NCBI GenBank assembly: GCA_965222335.1
Contig: OZ244944.1
Location: forward strand, 1,860,001 to 1,924,000
Length of the DNA stretch: 64,000 nt
Source of the DNA: G965222335 sp965222335
GTDB lineage: Bacteria > Pseudomonadota > Gammaproteobacteria > Pseudomonadales > Halieaceae
Direction of reading: 5' to 3'
The notes under the pieces are model-generated. The model was not told the DNA's origin. It did not search any database and saw nothing but the letters and a program-made list of their open reading frames with translations. This document shows positions 62,754 through 64,000 of this stretch, piece after piece. How positions within the stretch are numbered: position 1 is the first letter of the stretch; each line of letters starts with the position of its first letter. Position numbers and translations under genes: made by a program.

Positions 62754-63722
62754 TCAGTAAACGCCCGGATTCACGCAGTGGGGCATGGGCTCACCCCGCA
62801 GGGCGGCGAGGACATTGTCCACCGCCAGATCCGCCATCCGCGCGCGGGTCAGGGTGGTGGCGCTGCCCATGTGCGGCGCCAGCACCACGTTGGGTAAATT
62901 CAGCAGCGGATTGTCCTCGTTCACCGGCTCCTGGGCGTAAACATCGATCCCCGCGGCATAGAGATGGCCCTGCCCCAGGGCCGTGGCCAGGGCCTCTTCA
63001 TCCACGATGCCCCCGCGTGCGGTATTGACCAGTACCGCACCGGGTTTCATGGTGGCAATCCGCTCGGCATTGATCAGGTTTCGGGTATCCTCGGCCAGGG
63101 CCGTGTGAATACTGACGAAATCGCTGCGCAGCAGCAGCTCGTCCAGGGTGACGGTTTCCACCCCCGGCACCGAGACCTCGCTGCGATTCCAGGCCAGTAC
63201 CTCCATGCCAAAGGCCGCGGCGCGACGCGCCACCGCGCGGCCTATCGCCCCCAGGCCCACAATACCCAGGGTCGCACCGCTCACATCCTTGCCGGTGAAA
63301 AAGTCAGGGGCCCAGGCATTCTCGCGGCGCCAGTGGCCCTGGCGCACAAAGCGATCTGCTTCGGCTACCCGCCTGGCGGCCGCCAGCATCAGGGCGAAGG
63401 CCGCATCGGCGGTGGTCTCGACCAGCACACCGGGGGTGTTACCCACCGGAATCCCGCGCGCGGTCAGTGCCTCGACGTCAATATGATCCACGCCCACCGA
63501 CATGCTGGAGACAAACTCCAGGTCCCTGGCGGACTCCAGCAGCGTGCGGTCCATCCGGTCCGTGAGCAGGCACAGGAGTCCCTGGCAGTCTTCCAGCTCC
63601 TCGCGCAGCGCCTCCCCCGGCAGCAGCCCGGGCCCCATCCAGACGTTGAGGTCGCAGAGCTGCGCCAGTTCGTGGATGCGTTCACCGGGTAACTGGTGGG
63701 TAACAAACACTTTCTTGGTCAT
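62754..63722 (-). CDS. 2-hydroxyacid dehydrogenase, glyoxylate/hydroxypyruvate reductase type
   Basis: 322 residues. NAD(P)-binding motif LGIVGLGAIGRAVA, catalytic Arg in VNTARGGIVDEEAL, Glu region AQEPVNEDNPLL and His in LAPHMGSATTLTR. This matches GhrB/GRHPR enzymes, which reduce glyoxylate or hydroxypyruvate with NAD(P)H. I chose the ATG at 63722 because the Rossmann unit starts directly after it. It converges with the lipoprotein gene (28 bases). Confidence 0.9.
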   Translation of the reverse strand: MTKKVFVTHQLPGERIHELAQLCDLNVWMGPGLLPGEALREELEDCQGLLCLLTDRMDRTLLESARDLEFVSSMSVGVDHIDVEALTARGIPVGNTPGVLVETTADAAFALMLAAARRVAEADRFVRQGHWRRENAWAPDFFTGKDVSGATLGIVGLGAIGRAVARRAAAFGMEVLAWNRSEVSVPGVETVTLDELLLRSDFVSIHTALAEDTRNLINAERIATMKPGAVLVNTARGGIVDEEALATALGQGHLYAAGIDVYAQEPVNEDNPLLNLPNVVLAPHMGSATTLTRARMADLAVDNVLAALRGEPMPHCVNPGVY

Positions 63723-63945
63723 AATTCGAGAATACCGCAAACGCCTTGTCAGGCAATAGCGCGAGGCGCAAAAACTGCGAGAGCGCCTCTGAACCAGGGC
63801 CAGGTGCCCGGGCTGTCAGGCACGCCCACAAGCAGGCGCCACCTTGCAGGCACTAGGCGGGGGTCAAAGGGAGGACTACTATTAACGCCCTGACGCTGCG
63901 GCCCGCGGGGAACAAGCCCGATCGACTGCAGTCAAAAATTCTTCC

Positions 63946-63964
63946 GGTGCCGCTTTGCGGCACC
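63946..63964. terminator. Perfect hairpin GGTGCCGC-TTT-GCGGCACC
   Basis: Eight-base stem with a three-base loop in the 265-base gap downstream of the hydroxyacid dehydrogenase start. No T-run follows. It ends 23 bases before an ATG at 63988, so it may be a leader structure instead of a terminator. Apart from it I see nothing clear in 63723-63987. Confidence 0.4.
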
Positions 63965-63987
63965 ACACAGGCAACAGGTTCAAGCCC

Positions 63988-64000
63988 ATGCAAAACGATA
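63988..64000 (+). CDS. Possible start of a gene that leaves the window
   Basis: ATGCAAAACGATA at the extreme end, preceded by CAACAGGTTC. Only four codons are visible, so neither the frame nor the product can be judged. Confidence 0.2.

Overview
This window is GC-rich chromosomal DNA of a Gram-negative, aerobic, probably marine gammaproteobacterium. A member of the Halieaceae (OM60/NOR5 clade) is my best guess. The guess rests on gene content only: a large TonB-dependent receptor, several c-type cytochromes, two sulfotransferases, a complete valine-catabolism operon, a steroid/aromatic-type flavin monooxygenase and a sulfide-oxidation operon. I saw no rRNA, tRNA or CRISPR array.

Layout. 1-4.0 kb: a leftward four-gene catabolic cluster (acetoacetate-decarboxylase-like protein, SDR, Rieske oxygenase, amidohydrolase) with a divergent TetR regulator. 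4.7-11.7 kb: a sulfotransferase, a MocR-type regulator with an extra C-terminal domain, a nitrilase-family enzyme and a TonB-dependent receptor. 11.74-12.37 kb: a gene-free, palindrome-rich repeat region. 12.4-28.1 kb: mixed genes, including an alpha/beta-hydrolase lipoprotein, a VOC protein, a NYN/LOTUS protein, a TPR-sulfotransferase, a serine beta-lactamase-like protein next to an MFS carrier, an HsaA-like monooxygenase, a subtilisin-like lipoprotein, an MltF-like transglycosylase, a PQQ-type sugar dehydrogenase and a histone-H1/AlgP-like protein.

28.2-38.1 kb is the most interesting region. It is one leftward run of seven genes: cydA, cydB, persulfide dioxygenase, a DUF442-SQR fusion, SulP, OsmC and a FisR-like sigma-54 activator. 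A full-consensus -24/-12 promoter (TGGCACAGGTATTGCT) lies directly upstream of cydA. The parts form a coherent scheme: SQR oxidises sulfide, a bd-type oxidase reoxidises the quinol, persulfide dioxygenase clears persulfide, SulP moves an anion, and FisR senses sulfane sulfur through three cysteines. An IS3-family element (33899-35176) has split the persulfide dioxygenase gene and left a clean 3-bp target duplication, so this copy of the pathway appears broken.

38.3-41.7 kb: a leftward operon of a tandem-haem cytochrome c, a dihaem peroxidase-like protein and a beta-helix/cytochrome c fusion, behind a perfect palindromic operator. 41.9-54.3 kb: zinc-ribbon protein, GPH-family symporter, DAHP synthase, DUF481 outer-membrane protein, MOSC protein, glutathione reductase, TauE/SafE exporter, and a GldA/GldFG-like ABC system with a DUF4340 protein and a small lipoprotein. 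54.4-61.0 kb: a valine/3-hydroxyisobutyrate degradation operon (mmsA, acyl-CoA dehydrogenase, enoyl-CoA hydratase, 3-hydroxyisobutyryl-CoA hydrolase, mmsB) with a divergent AraC regulator; a repeat family has copies at its 3' end and between mmsA and the dehydrogenase. 61.0-64.0 kb: a LysR regulator with a perfect palindrome, a DUF4136-like lipoprotein, a 2-hydroxyacid dehydrogenase and the possible first codons of a gene that runs off the window.
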